Origin: Bdellovibrionales bacterium
GTDB lineage: Bacteria > Bdellovibrionota > Bdellovibrionia > Bdellovibrionales > UBA1609
Direction of reading: 5' to 3'
Assembly: GCA_023301025.1 (NCBI GenBank)
Contig: JALZUR010000020.1
Location: 1-64,000 of the forward strand
Length of the DNA: 64,000 nt
Below the pieces are notes generated by a model. The model was given only the letters and a program-made list of their open reading frames with translations. It was not told the origin of the DNA and ran no database searches. Shown one piece after another: positions 46,937 through 55,963 of this stretch; the first letter of the stretch is position 1, and each line of letters opens with the position of its first letter. The translations under genes and the position numbers were made by a program.

Positions 46937-47010
46937 ACACTGCTCCTAGCTTTTAAGCCTTTCGGACCAAGGGCTATAAAACTTAGGGCTCGTCTGTAGA
47001 AACTGTATTT

Positions 47011-47045
47011 AAAAAAGAGTTTGTCAAAAAAAACTACACTCTTTT
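47011..47045 (-). terminator. Terminator of clpB
   Basis: On the minus strand AAAAGAGT-N17-ACTCTTTT followed by TT, beginning 12 bases past the clpB stop. The loop is long and the stem A/T-rich, so strength is uncertain. Confidence 0.5.
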
Positions 47046-47056
47046 AAAACTATGTC

Positions 47057-49585
47057 TCACTTTTTAACTTTAAAACTTAGTGCGATGTCTGTAGCATCTA
47101 CCACAACAGATTCACCCTCTTTAAATTCTCTCGAGAGAATCAACTCTGATAAGGGGTTTGAGACCATATTTTGCAAGGCTCTTTTAAGAGGTCTTGCGCC
47201 AAAAGAGGTATCACTTCCTTTTTTGATTATAAACTCTTTTGCCTTTTCAGTAAGAAGCATATCTAAATTCTGAGCACTTAAACGTTTTTTAACCTCTAAA
47301 AGCTGTAAATCTAAAATGTTGATTAAATTTGCTTCGCTTAAGCTTTTAAACTCGATTGCTTCATCAATTCTATTTATAAACTCAGGCTTAAATGTATTTT
47401 TAAGGTCTTTGAACTCTAGATTTGAAGTCATAACAATTAAGGTGTTTTTAAAGTTAACAGTTCTGCCTTGAGCATCAGTTAAGCGCCCCTCATCAAAAAC
47501 TTGTAGAAGTAGATTACAAACATCTGAATGAGCCTTTTCTAGCTCATCTAAAAGCACAATCGAAAATGGAGACCTCTTAACCTTTTCTGTAAGCTGCCCC
47601 CCCTCCTCAAAGCCAACATATCCAGGGGGGGATCCAATTAGCTTAGCAACAGAGTGTTTCTCCATATACTCGCTCATATCAAGTCGAATGATTTTACTCT
47701 CATCATTAAAAATTTGCTCAGACAAAGCCTTAACTGTTTCTGTTTTACCGACGCCTGTTGGCCCTAAAAACAAAAATACTCCAAGTGGTTTTTTTGGATC
47801 AGACAAACCAGCTTTTGATCTTAGCACTGATTTAGAAATAGACTCTAGAGCATGATCTTGTCCAATCACTCTTTTTTTAAGCTGAGACTCTAACTTTAAA
47901 AATTTATCTTTTTCTGAACCAATTAACTTAGAAACTGGAACTCCTACCCACCTTGAAATCACTTGAGCTATTTCTTCTTTTGTCACACTTTCATTTAGTA
48001 AGGATGTTTTAGACTTTTTAAAGTTTTGTTCTGATTTTATTTGTGAATTTTTTAACTGTTTTAAAAGTTCAGGAAGATCACCATACTTAAGCTTTGCAGC
48101 TTCTTCTAATTGACCTGATTTTTCACAAAACTTAATTTTATTTTTAACCTTTTCAACTTTTTCTTTAATATCTTTAACAAAGTTAATCTGTGCTTTTTCT
48201 TTTTCCCATTTAATAACAAGTTCATTTTTAAGCTCATTTTTTTCTAATAAACTTTTGCTTAGATTTTTAATCTTACTAACGTCTTTATCTTCTTCAGACT
48301 CTAAAGCTTTTTTCTCTACTTTTAACTTTAAAATGTCTCTTTGGAGTTCGTCAATTTGAAGAGGGACTGAGTTGATTTCAATATTTAGCTGACTAGCAGC
48401 CTCATCAATTAAATCAATAGCTTTATCAGGTAAAAACCTATGAGTTACATAACGTGAACTAAATTCTACAGCTGCTACCAATGCCTCATCTTTAATGCGA
48501 ACTCCATGATGAAGCTCATACTTCTCTTTTAAGCCTCTTAAAATTGCCACACTGTCATCAAAACTAGGCTCCTCAACAAGAGTGCTTTGAAAACGCCTCT
48601 CTAAAGCTTTATCTTTTTCAATGTACTTTTGATACTCATCAGAAGTTGTTGCACCGATGACTCTTAACCCGCCACGAGAAAGAGCAGGTTTTAAAAGCTG
48701 TGCAGCATCCATAGCACCCTCTGATTTTCCAGCCCCTACTAGTGTATGGAGCTCATCAATAAAAATAATAACCTCACCAGCACTGTCAGTAACTTCATCA
48801 ACCACAGACTTTAATCGTTCTTCAAATTCACCTTTGTATTTAGCACCGGCAACTAAAAGTCCCATATCCAAGCTCATGATTCTTTTGCCAATTAAAGAGT
48901 TTGGAACATCTCCATCAGAAATTCTTTTTGCAAGTCCCTCAACAATTGCTGTTTTTCCAACACCAGGTTCACCAATTAAAACTGGATTGTTTTTAGTTCG
49001 TCTGAGTAAAACTTGCACAGCTCTTCTGATTTCAACGTCTCTGCCAATTACAGGATCTAGTTTATTTTCATTAGCTAAACGTGTTAGATCAATGCAGTAT
49101 TTATTTAGCGCATTTAAAGTTGATTCTGGATTATTTGTGACAATTGATTTTCCATTTCTTTCTTTAAGAATCCATTTTTTTAATTCTTGTTCAGAAATAT
49201 CAAGACTTGAAAGTATAGAACTGTATTCTTCTCTGTGACCAAAAAGATGAAATAAAAAGTGTTCTGTTGATACAAAATCATCATTCATATCGCGTGCTTT
49301 TAAAGCTGCTGTAGAAAGTAGTCTTTGTAAATACACAGCAAAAGACAGCTGTTGTTTTTGTTGTGATTTATTTAACTTATACAGATTATCAATTTTTATT
49401 TTAAGAAAACTTTTAAGATCAATTTTTCTTTCATCAAAAAAATTAAAAAATAAACTCTCTCGTCTTAGCATAAACTCATGAAAAACATGAAATGAAGAGA
49501 CCTCTGAATGTCCTAGCCTTAAGGCCAACTCATGGGCTTTTTGAACAGACTCTAAAACTATTTGAGTAAGGTTGTTTTGATTCAT
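47057..49585 (-). CDS. clpB: ClpB-type AAA+ disaggregase
   Basis: 842 residues. N-terminal Clp repeat domain (1-145), first AAA+ module with GEPGVGKTAIVEGLA and IIFIDELHTLVGAG (about 200-290), a coiled-coil middle domain (about 400-520) that marks ClpB rather than ClpA/C, and a second AAA+ module with LGPTGVGKTETVKAL, GSPPGYVGFEEGG and VLLDELEKAH. It is a hexameric chaperone that rescues aggregated protein with DnaK. The N-terminal domain diverges more than usual. No CIRCE and no clear sigma32 site lies upstream. Two TTGACA boxes 22 bases apart do. Confidence 0.93.
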   Translation of the reverse strand: MNQNNLTQIVLESVQKAHELALRLGHSEVSSFHVFHEFMLRRESLFFNFFDERKIDLKSFLKIKIDNLYKLNKSQQKQQLSFAVYLQRLLSTAALKARDMNDDFVSTEHFLFHLFGHREEYSSILSSLDISEQELKKWILKERNGKSIVTNNPESTLNALNKYCIDLTRLANENKLDPVIGRDVEIRRAVQVLLRRTKNNPVLIGEPGVGKTAIVEGLAKRISDGDVPNSLIGKRIMSLDMGLLVAGAKYKGEFEERLKSVVDEVTDSAGEVIIFIDELHTLVGAGKSEGAMDAAQLLKPALSRGGLRVIGATTSDEYQKYIEKDKALERRFQSTLVEEPSFDDSVAILRGLKEKYELHHGVRIKDEALVAAVEFSSRYVTHRFLPDKAIDLIDEAASQLNIEINSVPLQIDELQRDILKLKVEKKALESEEDKDVSKIKNLSKSLLEKNELKNELVIKWEKEKAQINFVKDIKEKVEKVKNKIKFCEKSGQLEEAAKLKYGDLPELLKQLKNSQIKSEQNFKKSKTSLLNESVTKEEIAQVISRWVGVPVSKLIGSEKDKFLKLESQLKKRVIGQDHALESISKSVLRSKAGLSDPKKPLGVFLFLGPTGVGKTETVKALSEQIFNDESKIIRLDMSEYMEKHSVAKLIGSPPGYVGFEEGGQLTEKVKRSPFSIVLLDELEKAHSDVCNLLLQVFDEGRLTDAQGRTVNFKNTLIVMTSNLEFKDLKNTFKPEFINRIDEAIEFKSLSEANLINILDLQLLEVKKRLSAQNLDMLLTEKAKEFIIKKGSDTSFGARPLKRALQNMVSNPLSELILSREFKEGESVVVDATDIALSFKVKK

Positions 49586-49776
49586 AGAACGCTCCTATTA
49601 TAAATGTGAGATCACTTATAACTGTGTCAAGTTACTGTTGTGTATCTGTCAAAAATTTATACTCTTTTCCTCAACTTAAAGATGAAACATTAAACTAAAA
49701 ATTTTAAATGCTCTAAACACTCATCCACAAAGGACTTTGGTTCGATCAGAACAATAGATACAAAGAGGATGTCCAT

Positions 49777-50496
49777 ATGAAAAAACTTATTTATCTAATA
49801 GCACTTACACTTGTTTTGACTGCCTGTGGGGGACAAAACTCTATAGTAATGCAATCAAGCCTTAATTCTACAAATGAAACACCTTCTGCTTCAGATGATA
49901 ATAATGACTCGACTCCAACCAACAGCCCAACACTTTCTGATGAGTATGAGTACAGCGCTGTATCTGAACCACTTGCAGTTTTTGGTATGAACCAAGAAAG
50001 AAATATTTTTGATTTTGAAGCCGAAACAGAACTTTTAAAAATATCTATACCTTTTCCTACACTTGGAATTTTACAAGTTGAAGGTACTGTACCCGACCAA
50101 GAAAATATAAGATATTATACAAATTTAGAAAACCAATCTCTTACCCTAGAGATATCTTTATCTGAGTATATAAGAATATTGAAAACAAATGAAACCTTAC
50201 CTGATGGAAGGCCTATTCCTGGCGTTCCAGGAGGAGAACTTCCACTACATAGTTTTCAGCTTCCAAACACATCTTTAAATATGACTCTATACTTTGGTAA
50301 AGATTATTTTGCCGCTTTTATTGAATCTGACTTTAACCTGCCTTTTAACTTAACAAAGAATATTTTAAGTTCCGACAGAAGATCTATTGTTGGTGTTTTA
50401 GGCTGGGTTGCTGCAAAAGACAGCTACAAAGGTGGCAGTTTTATTTCTCTAAGACTGCCAAGAGAATTGATTGCCTATATCGCAAACTCTCAGTAA
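49777..50496 (+). CDS. Lipoprotein of unknown function
   Basis: 239 residues. The signal ends LVLTACGGQNS, a clear lipobox. A Ser/Thr/Asn/Asp-rich linker (about residues 25-55) precedes a compact beta-rich domain with no recognised motif (ILQVEGTVPDQENIRYY, LHSFQLPNTSLNMTLYFG). The ribosome site is AGAGGATG. It is divergent from clpB and precedes the Lys-rich gene by about 80 bases. Confidence 0.7.
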   Translation: MKKLIYLIALTLVLTACGGQNSIVMQSSLNSTNETPSASDDNNDSTPTNSPTLSDEYEYSAVSEPLAVFGMNQERNIFDFEAETELLKISIPFPTLGILQVEGTVPDQENIRYYTNLENQSLTLEISLSEYIRILKTNETLPDGRPIPGVPGGELPLHSFQLPNTSLNMTLYFGKDYFAAFIESDFNLPFNLTKNILSSDRRSIVGVLGWVAAKDSYKGGSFISLRLPRELIAYIANSQ

Positions 50497-50575
50497 TTGT
50501 ACCCTTAATTAAGTTTAATAAACTTAAGCTTGCTCCAATACTAATTAGTCTTCATTATATAAGAGGATAATTAAA

Positions 50576-50593
50576 ATGGAGCAGTTTTCATGA
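50576..50593 (+). other. Five-codon mini-ORF overlapping the start of the Lys-rich gene
   Basis: AAGAGGA nine bases before ATG GAG CAG TTT TCA TGA. Its stop overlaps the next ATG as ATGA (50590-50593), and its second codon forms the GGAG ribosome site of that gene. Arrangement of this kind can couple or limit translation of the downstream gene. Could be chance. Confidence 0.3.
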
Positions 50594-51354
50594 GTAAAAA
50601 AAAATCAAGTACTAAAAAAACTAATAAAAAAAAAGCTGTGAAAAAAACAGCAACTAAGAAAGCCACAAAAAAAGCTAGTAAAAAGAAAGTGACAAAAAAA
50701 GCTTCTGCTCGTAGCGCCAAAAAAAAGGTTAGTAAGAAAACTAAAAAAAAGACTTCTAAAAAAGTAGCTAAAAAGAAGATTTCTAAAAAAACAGCCAAAA
50801 AGAAGACTTCTAAAAAAGTAGCTAAAAAGAAGACTGTAAAAAAGAATACGGTTAACAAAAAAAAGAAAGTTTTAAAGAAATCAACTAAAAAGAAAACTGC
50901 TAAGAAAACACCTGCGCGCAAGTCTAAAAAAACTACGAATAAAGCTCCAAAAAAGATAAGTGCAAAAGAAAGAGCTTTTAAAGAAAAGCGAGCTAAAGAG
51001 CTAGTTGCAGATATTAAAAACTCAAAACTAAAAAAGAACAAAAGTATTGAAAAAGAGATTAAGCCTGAGACAAAACCTCAAACACCCAATTTAGAGGATT
51101 TACTCTCTAGAAAAAAACATATAACTTCTATAAACCCTTTTGTAGTCAGTAAAAAGCAGGTTAAAACTCAAGTTGCTGGTCATGACAGCGAAGAGAGTCG
51201 TGAGCTTTTTATGGATGGGCTACTAGAAGATTCAAACACTGATGAAAATATTCTTGATATCGAATCTGAAGATGAACAAGAAGAAGAGCTTTACGAAAGT
51301 ATGGACTCTTTAATTGATGAAGAAGATGATCAAGATGACGAAAACTACTTCTAG
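50590..51354 (+). CDS. Lys-rich histone-like protein with acidic C-terminal tail
   Basis: 254 residues. Residues 1-125 are almost only Lys, Ala, Thr, Ser and Val in KK-repeats (KKTSKKVAKKK occurs repeatedly). A short helical stretch (ISAKERAFKEKRAKELVADI) follows. The last ~45 residues are strongly acidic (EDEQEEELYESMDSLIDEEDD). GGAG eight bases before the ATG supports the start. A basic array joined to an acidic tail resembles nucleoid- or RNA-binding proteins with self-shielding tails; function is inferred. It shares its Lys-rich style with the 8535 gene but not its N-terminal domain. Confidence 0.75.
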   Translation: MSKKKSSTKKTNKKKAVKKTATKKATKKASKKKVTKKASARSAKKKVSKKTKKKTSKKVAKKKISKKTAKKKTSKKVAKKKTVKKNTVNKKKKVLKKSTKKKTAKKTPARKSKKTTNKAPKKISAKERAFKEKRAKELVADIKNSKLKKNKSIEKEIKPETKPQTPNLEDLLSRKKHITSINPFVVSKKQVKTQVAGHDSEESRELFMDGLLEDSNTDENILDIESEDEQEEELYESMDSLIDEEDDQDDENYF

Positions 51355-51441
51355 AACATAGTCTCGGGTAAAAAAGCTTTTACAAAGACTAAATTTATTT
51401 TAGGACTAACTTACTTAAGTATCTGGTTATCTAAAATCGAA

Positions 51442-51771
51442 CTATTCAGATTTAAGAACTTTTTTAGCTATGTATTTTACTAAGTACTCATTCTTTCCAT
51501 TTTTCTTCTCGTATTTGTAAGAAGCTACGTCGGCCTCTACAAGAACACCTTGGCCCTTCTTTAGAAGACTGCACTCATCAGCTAAAGCGTTTACAGCCAG
51601 AACTTCACATGAATTAGGAGAAGCATTAACCCCACTAAAATTACTGTCCTGATGCTTATTTCTATCAACAGCTACTCTTAAAACCGCATATTCATCATTG
51701 CAGTCTTTGAGCTGATCAGATGTACAATTTTCACCGACAAAACCATCAATTAATGTGCTAAACATTGCCAT
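51442..51771 (-). CDS. SSB-like OB-fold protein without acidic tail
   Basis: The ORF track starts four codons early. The ATG at 51771 (MAMFSTLIDGFVGEN) has GAGG six bases before it, giving 109 residues. The order VLRVAVDRNK, SCEVLAVNALADECSLLKKGQGVLVEADVASYKYEKKNGK (quoted in part) and YLVKYIAKKVL follows the SSB core: a strand with basic residues, the loop, then V-x-V-x-G-x-L-like and the final strand. The C-terminal DDDIPF-type tail is missing, so it is probably a paralogue or a special-purpose SSB. Confidence is moderate because sequence divergence is high. Confidence 0.5.
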   Translation of the reverse strand: MAMFSTLIDGFVGENCTSDQLKDCNDEYAVLRVAVDRNKHQDSNFSGVNASPNSCEVLAVNALADECSLLKKGQGVLVEADVASYKYEKKNGKNEYLVKYIAKKVLKSE

Positions 51772-52039
51772 AATACACCTCATTACCTTAAGTTACTGAT
51801 CAGAAATTAAAAATTAAATTTCATGATCAAATTCTTAAAAAGAGATAAACCAATAACAAGTCATTGAATAAGCCTATATTGATGATTTCTACCTGAATAT
51901 TATTTTTTTATAAGACACAAAAATTTGTCAAATCTGCATATTTTTTTATTTTAAGGTAGAAAGTATCATATACGCTGAAAAATATACAATTAAGTGTTGG
52001 CGCATAGCTTTTAACCAAACTATTGCTAGATAAGGTGAT

Positions 52040-52318
52040 ATGACTGTAAGAGAGATTTTAAAGCTAAATATGTCTAATCAAAAGATGAGTATTAAAAAGC
52101 TTGCCGTTGATGCAAACATACCTTACTCAACTCTTCAGAGGTACTTCTCAGGTGAAACAGACCTTACTAGTGATAGATTTATTGCTCTGCTTGATAACTT
52201 TAATATAGATCTTTCAACATATATCCACTCTTGTATTTCTGAGAAAAAAAATGAGAGCTACCCAAAATATATTTCTAAAAGCTTATCTAAAATATTTGGA
52301 GATACTGGTGGAATCTGA
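52040..52318 (+). CDS. XRE-family helix-turn-helix protein (may be the first half of a split gene)
   Basis: 92 residues with a Cro/CI-type helix-turn-helix (SIKKLAVDANIPYSTLQRYFSGE, residues ~17-40). AAGGTGAT precedes the ATG. From the A8 tract at 52244 the frame continues only 23 codons to TGA. The next ORF starts at the end of that A8 tract in the +1 frame and overlaps by 68 bases. A single missing A would fuse both into one ~270-residue regulator. See the finding on this site. Confidence 0.7.
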   Translation: MTVREILKLNMSNQKMSIKKLAVDANIPYSTLQRYFSGETDLTSDRFIALLDNFNIDLSTYIHSCISEKKNESYPKYISKSLSKIFGDTGGI

Positions 52319-52859
52319 CCTTCATAAAACAACAAACATCTATGGTCGATCTTTAAGAGACGATTTAGACAGCTTTTTTAATGACTTATCTTTAAGAAAC
52401 GTTCTTGCTGTGTTTGATAAATACGATTACGTACACAATGCTAAGCACTTGTCAGAGATTTTAAGTTTAAACTTTGAAGAGGCAAATGACAAACTAGAGT
52501 GTCTTACAAACCTCGGACTTTTAAAAAATGATGGCAGTAAATACTTTGAAACAAAGCAAACTTACTATCAAGACAACCGAATTTTATCTGATAAAGACAA
52601 GGCCTTTTCTCAAGCAAATCGTTTAATACAAGTTGCAGGCCTTTTAAATGATTCTGATAAATTTTCAGATATTCACTCTATTCAATGCTGTAGAGAAGAG
52701 GATTTGTATGAATTTAAGTTACAAATCAACTCTGCTCTTGAAAAATTGATAGAAAAAACACTTGAAGCACCAAAAAATCAAAAAAATGTTCTCATGAACT
52801 TTATTGTTGGATATACAGAGACTAATCTTAAGAATTTGGAGGATAAAAATGATGTCTAA
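52251..52859 (+). CDS. C-terminal half of the split HTH regulator or coupled partner
   Basis: 202 residues. The start ATG lies at the end of AAAAAAAATG with no ribosome site. The helical body (FFNDLSLRNVLAVFDKYDY, HLSEILSLNFEEANDKLECLTNLGLLKNDG) looks like a winged-helix segment followed by a Glu/Lys-rich C-terminal domain. Its layout after an N-terminal HTH recalls the TIGR02147/DUF4423 regulators common in Bdellovibrio-type genomes, but I cannot confirm this without a search. Its end overlaps the next start by 11 bases. Confidence 0.65.
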   Translation: MRATQNIFLKAYLKYLEILVESDLHKTTNIYGRSLRDDLDSFFNDLSLRNVLAVFDKYDYVHNAKHLSEILSLNFEEANDKLECLTNLGLLKNDGSKYFETKQTYYQDNRILSDKDKAFSQANRLIQVAGLLNDSDKFSDIHSIQCCREEDLYEFKLQINSALEKLIEKTLEAPKNQKNVLMNFIVGYTETNLKNLEDKNDV

Positions 52860-53262
52860 ATTTTCAGTACTTTTAGCATTATTAATAAATGGAAACATGA
52901 CCTATGCCAGAAGTGGCTCTGGTGGTGGAACCATGCCTCAAAGAGCAGTGCAAATTCTTAACACTCAAATTCAAAACAAACCTATCTTCAATCTATCGCA
53001 GCTTCAATCATCAAGACTTAACAGCCTTTTTCACCAAAATAATGATTTAGCTGACAACTTTCTTTTATCTATATCAATTGCCTCATTTATCAAATACGAA
53101 TCCGATGTAAATGAAATCAAGAGGTATAAAGCTTTTTTAGTTGATCATGTAGCATTACAAATGCTGAAAAAAAATCCTAATTTAGATGAAGAAAAAGTTT
53201 TTGCGGCCGTTAGTGAGTTTTATAAATCTTTGTACGAACAAAGAGATACAAGATCTTTGTAG
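52849..53262 (+). CDS. Small secreted protein of unknown function
   Basis: The ORF track starts 15 codons early. GGAGG six bases before the ATG at 52849 (MMSKFSVLLALLING) sets the start and gives 137 residues. The signal peptide ends about MTYARS, followed by SGSGGGTMPQRAV. The rest is helical with no recognised family. Overlap with the preceding regulator suggests co-expression, so it may be the target or output of that regulator. Confidence 0.65.
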   Translation: MMSKFSVLLALLINGNMTYARSGSGGGTMPQRAVQILNTQIQNKPIFNLSQLQSSRLNSLFHQNNDLADNFLLSISIASFIKYESDVNEIKRYKAFLVDHVALQMLKKNPNLDEEKVFAAVSEFYKSLYEQRDTRSL

Positions 53263-53340
53263 TTTAGATTCCAACTCCTAACATTAAAAGTTTAATAGCT
53301 TTTAAATTGACGATCTTTAAAATTTAAAAATACATATCAA

Positions 53341-53379
53341 TTTATAAAAAAAGAGACTATAAGTTTCTTTTTTTATAAA
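53341..53379. terminator. Bidirectional terminator (17-bp palindrome)
   Basis: TTTATAAAAAAAGAGAC-TATAA-GTTTCTTTTTTTATAAA pairs over 17 bases with one G-U. It lies between convergent ends (53262 plus, 53394 minus), with T-runs on both strands. Confidence 0.85.
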
Positions 53380-53393
53380 TTCTGAAATTATTT

Positions 53394-54785
53394 TTATGTA
53401 AATTCTAAAACTATTTTTTTATAGTGAGAGCCTCTTTCTCGGTAATCATCAAATATATCAAAACTTGAAGCTCCTGGAGAAAGAAGAACCGTGTCATTTA
53501 TGCGGCTTTTAGAATATGCAAAATGCACAGCCTCATCAAAAGTTCCAATAAGGTAAGTTTCTGCATAATCACCAATATCTCTGTTGATACGCTCTTTAGC
53601 TTCACCGACCAAAACTAAGGTTTTAACTCTTCTTTTGATCTCTTCTCTAAGTGGTGTGTAGTTTAAGTTTGTATCTTTTCCGCCCATAATTAAAATGATA
53701 TTTTCATCAAAAGAACGAAGAGCACGAATAACAGCGTGAACGTTAGTGGCTTTTGAATCATTGTAAAAAGAAACTCCTCCAACTCTCCTAACGTACTCAA
53801 TTCTGTGCTCAAGTCCTGTGTAAGTGTCTATAACTTTTTGGATAGCTTCATGTGTTGCACCTTGCTCCCTTGAGGCAAGAATTGAGGCCATAATATTTTC
53901 AACTGTATGCTGTCCACGTATTTTTTGGTTCTGAGTAGAAAAAACTTCAATTTCAGGACCAGTTCTTACTTTTATTTCGTTTCCGATATTAACAGCTCCA
54001 CCAATATTCATAATCTGTGGTTCTAAAGAGCTTCTTCTTGAAAAGTAAAAAATTCTACCTCTTTGAACAGATGGGTCTCTTGCTAATTCAACTACTGCAT
54101 TGTCATCTGCATTTAAAATACTTGTAGTTGTTTGATTAGTGTTTAAAAAGATTTTCCTTTTTGCATTGATATAATCTTCCATAGTTTTATGACGATCCAA
54201 GTGATTCTCAGCAAGGTTCATAAAAACTATGTTTTTTGGATTAAAATTTACAACATGCTCTAACATGAAACTAGAGACCTCTAGGATCACAACATCTGGT
54301 TCACCATCAAGCATTAAAAGCTCACTTACAGGTTTACCGTAGTTTCCACCAACCCAAACTTTTTTACCAGAAGCTTTAAGCATTTCATAAATTAGAGAAA
54401 CTGTAGTGGTCTTACCGTTAGTCCCTGTGACACCTATAATAGGCTGATCGATAAACTGAGACATGAACTCAAACTCACCTGTTACATGAACACCATTTTG
54501 TCTGGCATAATCAAATATTTTAAGTTGTGCCGAAATACCTGGGCTTAGCATCACAACATCTTGCTCTAAAAAGAGCTTTGGTGTGTGCCCACCAAGATCA
54601 TAATTAACGTCAACACCTTCCATAAGCTCAAGATAGTCCGCTAGTTCTGCCTTAGACTTGTGATCACTCAAAGTGACACGCGCACCCTTAGAACTTAAAA
54701 ATTTAGCAGATGAAACTCCTGTTCGGCCCATTCCAACGATAAGAATCTTCTTATCTTTTAAATCTTCGACTTTCTCAATAAACAT
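53394..54785 (-). CDS. murD: UDP-N-acetylmuramoyl-L-alanine:D-glutamate ligase
   Basis: Adds D-Glu to UDP-MurNAc-L-Ala in the cytoplasm. The ORF track begins 20 codons early. The ATG at 54785 (MFIEKVEDLKDKKIL) follows GAGG by five bases, giving 463 residues. ATP-binding VTGTNGKTTTVSLI (about residue 115), the Mur-ligase ENHLDRHKT block and the C-terminal LSPGASSFDIFDDYRERG motif are intact. It is two bases after mraY. Confidence 0.97.
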   Translation of the reverse strand: MFIEKVEDLKDKKILIVGMGRTGVSSAKFLSSKGARVTLSDHKSKAELADYLELMEGVDVNYDLGGHTPKLFLEQDVVMLSPGISAQLKIFDYARQNGVHVTGEFEFMSQFIDQPIIGVTGTNGKTTTVSLIYEMLKASGKKVWVGGNYGKPVSELLMLDGEPDVVILEVSSFMLEHVVNFNPKNIVFMNLAENHLDRHKTMEDYINAKRKIFLNTNQTTTSILNADDNAVVELARDPSVQRGRIFYFSRRSSLEPQIMNIGGAVNIGNEIKVRTGPEIEVFSTQNQKIRGQHTVENIMASILASREQGATHEAIQKVIDTYTGLEHRIEYVRRVGGVSFYNDSKATNVHAVIRALRSFDENIILIMGGKDTNLNYTPLREEIKRRVKTLVLVGEAKERINRDIGDYAETYLIGTFDEAVHFAYSKSRINDTVLLSPGASSFDIFDDYRERGSHYKKIVLEFT

Positions 54786-54787
54786 AA

Positions 54788-55864
54788 TTACCTCAGCTTT
54801 AATGTAGCTAAACTTAAGATTGCAAGTAGTATAGATATAATCCAAAAACGAACTATAATTTTAGACTCTTCATAGCCTTTTAATTCGTAGTGATGGTGAA
54901 GAGGAGCCATTTTAAAAATACGCTTACCAGTAAGTTTAAAAGACGCGACCTGACTGATTACAGACAAAGCTTCAACGACAAAAACTCCACCAAGAAGTGC
55001 TAAAAGTATTTCGTTTTTAGTAAGTACTGATAAGATTCCTAAAAAGCCGCCCAAACTTAGACTTCCAACATCACCCATAAAAACCTGTGCGGGATGAGAG
55101 TTGTACCATAAAAAGCCCATACCCGCCGCAACAACAGTTGCGCAAAGGGGAACAAGTTCACTTGCACCTAAAACTGAAGGTATCATTAAATACTCAGCCA
55201 TTTCTAAGTGTCCTGCAACGTAAGATAAAACCATAAAAGCACTTGAAGACACCATAACGGGAACAATAGCTAGTCCATCCAAACCATCTGTTAAATTAAC
55301 AGCATTAGCCGCTCCAACAACAACAAAAGCACCAAAAGGAATGTAAAACCAGCCAAGGTTTAAATAAAAGTTTTTAACAAAGGGAAAATATAGATGTCCA
55401 TCTAAAGCACCTGTAGAAAAGAGATAAACAAGAGAAATAGAAACAATAGTGAACTCACAAATAAGTCTAAATTTACCAGGAAGTCCTTTTGAATTTTTAT
55501 AAATGACTTTTAGACGATCATCCCAAAAGCCAATTAAACCAAAAAGAACAGTCACAGCTACAGCTACTTGAACCAAAGGATTAAAAATATCAATCCATAA
55601 AAAAACGGGAACGAGCATTGCGAGCAGAATTAAACTTCCACCCATTGTAGGAGTTCCAGATTTTTTTAGATGAGATTTAGGTCCATCATCTCTAACAGCT
55701 TGTCCTATTTGTTTTTTAATCAAACCTTTAATAAAAAAGGGGCCCCAAAGCCAGCAAATTAAAAATGAAGAGAAAAAGGATATAAAAGTCCTAAAAGTTA
55801 CATAACGAAAAACATTAAATGCAGAGAATTCTGAAGACAAATGAAGTAGTAATTTATAAAGCAC
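54788..55864 (-). CDS. mraY: Phospho-N-acetylmuramoyl-pentapeptide-transferase
   Basis: Integral inner-membrane enzyme that makes lipid I from UDP-MurNAc-pentapeptide and undecaprenyl phosphate. 358 residues with about ten hydrophobic helices. The conserved Asp motifs are GFWDDRLKV and [10 protein letters not shown], and the HHH-type [12 protein letters not shown] block is near residue 320. Order murE-murF-mraY-murD matches the dcw cluster. Confidence 0.97.
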   Translation of the reverse strand: MLYKLLLHLSSEFSAFNVFRYVTFRTFISFFSSFLICWLWGPFFIKGLIKKQIGQAVRDDGPKSHLKKSGTPTMGGSLILLAMLVPVFLWIDIFNPLVQVAVAVTVLFGLIGFWDDRLKVIYKNSKGLPGKFRLICEFTIVSISLVYLFSTGALDGHLYFPFVKNFYLNLGWFYIPFGAFVVVGAANAVNLTDGLDGLAIVPVMVSSSAFMVLSYVAGHLEMAEYLMIPSVLGASELVPLCATVVAAGMGFLWYNSHPAQVFMGDVGSLSLGGFLGILSVLTKNEILLALLGGVFVVEALSVISQVASFKLTGKRIFKMAPLHHHYELKGYEESKIIVRFWIISILLAILSLATLKLR

Positions 55865-55963
55865 GAGCTGTAGCCTTTAATTTTGTGATAGTTTTTTTAA
55901 CTCTCATTTTTACCGTTAATACAATTTTTCAACTTTGCTATTGTTTTATAAAGCACTGCTTTT

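Noticed and set aside
49586-49776. CIRCE (HrcA) element upstream of clpB
   Set aside because: No TTAGCACTC-N9-GAGTGCTAA pattern on either strand. Two TTGACA boxes are present, but no good -10 at 17 bases.
50571-51041. Minus-strand ORF of 156 residues opposite the Lys-rich gene
   Set aside because: It is the Phe/Leu/Ala-rich antisense shadow of the KK-repeat gene, with no ribosome site.
51368-51383. GTAAAA-AAGC-TTTTAC hairpin after the Lys-rich gene
   Set aside because: Short A/T stem without a T-run. Not enough to call a terminator.
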